Source: Gammaproteobacteria bacterium UBA2955 (GTDB taxonomy: Bacteria; Pseudomonadota; Gammaproteobacteria; Pseudomonadales; Azotimanducaceae). Taken from it: a stretch of DNA of 8,981 nt. The stretch is from contig DEBN01000065.1 in the NCBI GenBank assembly GCA_002348825.1, positions 3,223-12,203 of the forward strand, given 5' to 3'. Positions 6,634-8,981 of this stretch are shown here, piece by piece; within the stretch, counting starts at the first letter, position 1, and every line of letters starts with the position of its first letter. The position numbers were made by a program, and so were the translations under genes. The notes beneath the pieces are model-generated. The model saw only the letters and a list, made by a program, of their open reading frames with translations, searched no databases and was not told where the DNA came from.

Positions 6634-7698
6634 ATGACCACTCATCTACCCGGAAAACTAGGCGACCCAGCGACTACACTGGCCACCGATCCTAGAACTG
6701 ACCCACGTATTGCAAAAGCTATGGCGCTGCTGGGCGATCTTGCGCCGGGCGTTCAAGAGATCGACCCAAACACCAGCTACACCGAGGCATTGCAGTATTG
6801 CGCGGCCTTTGAACAAGCCGCCGCACAAATGCACCCGCTGGCCTGGCAGGCGATGCCCGAGTTCCCAACCGTTACCTGCAGCGAATCCGTGATCAAGGGG
6901 GTCGATGACCACGACATAGCACTCTTTATCCATCAACCGGCAGACCGAGGAGACGACCCACTGCCCTGTGTGGTACACATCCACGGCGGTGGCATGGTGC
7001 TGATGACCGCTGCCGATCCAACATTCGTGCGCTGGCGTAATACGCTCGCCGCATTGGGCATGGTGGTGGTCGGGGTTGAATTCCGTAACGGCGGCGGCAA
7101 GCTCGGCAATCATCCTTTCCCCGCGGGCTTAAACGATTGCGCCAGCGCCGTGCAATGGACCCACGCCAAGCGTGCAGATCTGAACATTTCAACCATCACG
7201 ATCTCTGGTGAGTCTGGTGGCGGTAACTTAGCGATCGCCACCACGCTGAAGGCCAAACAAGAGGATTGGGGCCAACAAATCAATGGTGTCTACGCCTACT
7301 GCCCTTATATTTCCGGCGCCTATCGTGAACAGCCTGCGAGTCTGCCGTCACTGAAAGAGAACGATGGCTACTTGTTAGGCAAAAGTACCATGCAGATCTT
7401 TGTACAGTGCTACGACCCCGAGTCGCAGCACACAACCGATCCGCTCGCGTGGCCGTTGCAGGCTAGCACCGAAGACCTCGAGGGTCTGCCTCCCCACATA
7501 GTATCCATGAACGAACTCGACCCACTTAGAGATGAAGGCGTCGCATTCCTGCGCAAGCTGCAGACCGCTGGCGTAGCCGCTGTAGGCCGAGTGATCCTTG
7601 GCACCAGCCACGCAGCCGACGTATCTATGCCAGATATCGTGCCGGATATTTACCAGGATAGCGCACGCTCCCTGTACGAGTTTTCAAGATCCCTTTAG
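6634..7698 (+). CDS. Alpha/beta hydrolase, hormone-sensitive-lipase (family IV) type
   Basis: A 354-residue serine hydrolase that probably cleaves a carboxylic ester or lactone in the cytoplasm (no signal peptide). Visible are the HSL oxyanion-hole motif HGGG (117-120), the nucleophile elbow GESGGGN (192-198, Ser194), the acid Asp296 in NELDPLRDEG and His326 in GTSHAAD, a full catalytic triad in the usual order. About 115 residues precede HGGG and probably form the cap domain that shapes substrate specificity; this is somewhat long for the family. The ATG at 6634 follows AAGGG at 6622-6626 with a seven-base spacer. Located 34 bp after the acyl-CoA synthetase and 32 bp before the NIPSNAP-like gene, it could release the acid that the synthetase then activates; this pairing is inferred from position only. 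Confidence 0.9.
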   Translation: MTTHLPGKLGDPATTLATDPRTDPRIAKAMALLGDLAPGVQEIDPNTSYTEALQYCAAFEQAAAQMHPLAWQAMPEFPTVTCSESVIKGVDDHDIALFIHQPADRGDDPLPCVVHIHGGGMVLMTAADPTFVRWRNTLAALGMVVVGVEFRNGGGKLGNHPFPAGLNDCASAVQWTHAKRADLNISTITISGESGGGNLAIATTLKAKQEDWGQQINGVYAYCPYISGAYREQPASLPSLKENDGYLLGKSTMQIFVQCYDPESQHTTDPLAWPLQASTEDLEGLPPHIVSMNELDPLRDEGVAFLRKLQTAGVAAVGRVILGTSHAADVSMPDIVPDIYQDSARSLYEFSRSL

Positions 7699-7730
7699 CA
7701 GCACACCCTATTTAGTAAGGAAGCCTAAAA

Positions 7731-8084
7731 ATGAGTCAGGACATCGTAGAAATTCGCGATTACACCATTGAATCGGTTTGGTTAGACGCTTATCGCCAAT
7801 GGGCAACCGAACTCGCGGTGCCCTGGCTGCGCGCGAACTTGGAGCTTGTGGACTTCTGGATGGATTGCGGGTTCGAGACTGAGTTGAGTGGCAGTAACCC
7901 AGCCACGCCCATTAACGGACAACCCAACGTATGCTGGATCATCCGTTGGCCCAGCAAGGCGTCTCGAGATGAACAGTTTGCCAGCATCATGTCGCAACCC
8001 GAATGGCAGGACATCTGGAGCAAACATCCCAATGCAAACGCATATCTGCAAATGAATGTCCGATTTATGCGCGCGATCAACTGA
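7731..8084 (+). CDS. NIPSNAP-like small protein (dimeric alpha-beta barrel fold)
   Basis: A 117-residue protein with the pattern of the NIPSNAP family (PF07978): an opening strand VEIRDYTI (6-13), an amphipathic helix with WLDAYRQWATELAVPWL, the LVDFWMD strand, a WIIRWPS strand (the position of the family's 'hLWxYxS'), a helix ending in PEWQDIWSKH, and a final strand with NVRFMRAI. These proteins form ferredoxin-like dimeric barrels; bacterial members accompany catabolic enzymes, but a general biochemical role is not established. A clear AAGGAAG (7717-7723) sits seven bases before the ATG. The stop is nine bases before the next gene, so the two are surely co-transcribed and may be translationally coupled. 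An ABM/EthD-type barrel is the closest alternative. Confidence 0.7.
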   Translation: MSQDIVEIRDYTIESVWLDAYRQWATELAVPWLRANLELVDFWMDCGFETELSGSNPATPINGQPNVCWIIRWPSKASRDEQFASIMSQPEWQDIWSKHPNANAYLQMNVRFMRAIN

Positions 8085-8093
8085 CTCAAGGCG

Positions 8094-8804
8094 ATGCCGA
8101 GTTACGACATCACCCTACCCGTGCATAACGACATGTGGTGCTATCGGTCGGGCTGGGACAATAACATCACAACACTCAGCGATACCAACCACGGCGCCGC
8201 AGATACCGTTTATCGCTTCGATCTGTGCTCGCATACTGGCACCTATATCGAAACCGCTGGACACAAGCTGCGCAGTCAGCTCAGCTTGAGCGACCTACCG
8301 CCAAGCGCCTTTTGCCGCCAGCGCACGGCGGTCATCCGGGTGCAACCAGACTCACGCGGATGCGTAACACTTAGGGCTTTTCTCGCAGCGCTGAGCGCGG
8401 ACTTCGAGACGCCCGCACTGCCTAATAATTTGATCGTCGTAAGCGGCTGGGGCAGTCGACATTCCCGCACAGAATACTTACCCGAGGCGCCCTGGTTCGA
8501 AGCTGAGCTGACAGCGCATCTGGCCGCGCTGAACCTGCATATCTTGGGCGTCGACACACCCATTATCGACGACCAACAACAGCCTTATGACGCGGTTAAG
8601 CGTCTATTTAAGACCAATCCCAAATGCCTGTTGCTCGCCCCTTTAACCCTACCCGAGCAGGTCGACAGTGGCATTTACGAACTCGATTGTTTGCCTTTGA
8701 ACATCATTGGGGTCAGCGCAGCCCCGTGTCGTGCAATCCTTGTCCAGACTGAATCCGACGCAGCCGCGACGGTCCAGCGACATGAGTACGAAATCGAGAA
8801 TTAA
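8094..8804 (+). CDS. Divergent cyclase/kynurenine-formamidase-family protein (PF04199)
   Basis: A 236-residue cytoplasmic protein whose opening YDITLPVHNDMW and core HTGTYIETAGH (47-57) place it in the cyclase family that includes bacterial arylformamidase (KynB) and isatin hydrolase, normally metal-dependent amide or ester hydrolases. The canonical motif is HxGTHxDxPxH: here the outer histidines 47 and 57 remain, but the second His is Tyr51, the Asp is Glu53 and the Pro is Ala55. Downstream, VVSGWGSRHSRTEY and ILGVDTPIIDD follow the family fold, yet the later His and the Glu of the usual 'vENL' strand appear replaced (DAVKRLF and LLLAPL). Metal binding may thus be altered or lost. AAGG lies only three bases before the ATG, so translation may depend on coupling with the NIPSNAP-like gene. 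KynB function is unlikely: no other kynurenine-pathway gene is in the window. Confidence 0.75.
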   Translation: MPSYDITLPVHNDMWCYRSGWDNNITTLSDTNHGAADTVYRFDLCSHTGTYIETAGHKLRSQLSLSDLPPSAFCRQRTAVIRVQPDSRGCVTLRAFLAALSADFETPALPNNLIVVSGWGSRHSRTEYLPEAPWFEAELTAHLAALNLHILGVDTPIIDDQQQPYDAVKRLFKTNPKCLLLAPLTLPEQVDSGIYELDCLPLNIIGVSAAPCRAILVQTESDAAATVQRHEYEIEN

Positions 8805-8858
8805 CCGGCACCGTTGCGTCCGCCACAGAATCCGCGAGCAGCCTACAGGATCGATCAC

Positions 8859-8981
8859 GTGGTGCGCTTAATCGACCTACCCGACTGGGAACAGGCGCAT
8901 TTTCTGGCGAAAAAGATGCCGCCATTGGGACCGCCAATGTGGGTCAAACTCAGCAAACCGATGGCCGAATTGCGAATTGCG
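8859..8981 (+). CDS. 5' part of a gene resembling the glycine/sarcosine/betaine reductase selenoprotein B family
   Basis: An open frame of 41 codons that runs off the window. It begins at GTG 8859 (a second GTG follows directly), with AGGA at 8847-8850 eight bases upstream, 54 bp after the cyclase-family gene. The translation opens VVRLIDLPDW and continues with PPLGPPMWVKLSKPMAELRIA. I recognise this as the N-terminal pattern of the selenoprotein-B-like family (PF07355), in which a 'RL-DLP' start, a P-x-W pair and 'PL-EARVAL' precede a 'ST-AG' loop. Only the start is visible, so catalytic Cys or Sec residues cannot be checked. No upstream in-frame ATG exists after the preceding TAA; a TTG at 8814 is possible but would add a poorly conserved leader. 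Best guess only; a different family is possible. Confidence 0.5.
   Translation, partial: MVRLIDLPDWEQAHFLAKKMPPLGPPMWVKLSKPMAELRIA

Noticed and set aside
6658..7113. 151-codon minus-strand open frame inside the alpha/beta hydrolase gene
   Set aside because: Fully antisense to a gene with a complete catalytic triad; no ribosome site or recognisable motif.
8094..8804. Assignment of the cyclase-family gene as kynB (arylformamidase)
   Set aside because: The metal motif departs at several positions and there is no tryptophan dioxygenase or kynureninase gene in the window.

Overview
The window looks like a chromosomal stretch of a Gram-negative, aerobic, heterotrophic bacterium, most likely a marine-type gammaproteobacterium. 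The best lineage evidence is a class I DAHP synthase that lines up residue for residue, without gaps, with E. coli AroG through the last catalytic Asp. A flavin monooxygenase and an acyl-CoA synthetase/hydrolase cluster suit the metabolically versatile oligotrophs of that class. The genus cannot be named from the sequence. Coding density is high, base composition is moderately GC-rich, and there are no tRNA, rRNA, IS or CRISPR signatures.

Layout. (1) 149-1705 (+): a Baeyer-Villiger-type flavin monooxygenase, alone behind a 148-bp leader. (2) 1732-4718 (-): three same-strand genes, read in the order multispanning membrane protein (3747-4718, GTG start), exported SGNH-type hydrolase (2866-3666) and AroG-like DAHP synthase (1732-2793, start trimmed). 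The DAHP synthase converges on the monooxygenase with 26 bp between them. (3) 4719-5042: a 324-bp divergent intergenic region with the promoters and no confident gene. (4) 5043-8981 (+): a tight co-directional cluster of acyl-CoA synthetase, HSL-family alpha/beta hydrolase, NIPSNAP-like small protein, divergent cyclase/formamidase-family protein, and the first 41 codons of a gene resembling the glycine/sarcosine/betaine reductase selenoprotein B family, which runs off the window. Gaps are 34, 32, 9 and 54 bp, so one transcript is likely.

How the genes may work together (inference). The plus-strand cluster has the look of a catabolic operon: a hydrolase that opens an ester or lactone, a ligase that activates the resulting acid with CoA, and three accessory proteins of poorly known role. 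The monooxygenase 3.3 kb upstream could supply the ester or lactone by oxygen insertion into a ketone, but it is separated by the minus-strand block and the link is unproven. The NIPSNAP + divergent cyclase + selenoprotein-B-like trio next to a CoA ligase is the part most likely to be an undescribed system. The minus-strand block contains a housekeeping shikimate-pathway enzyme and shows no obvious functional tie to the cluster.
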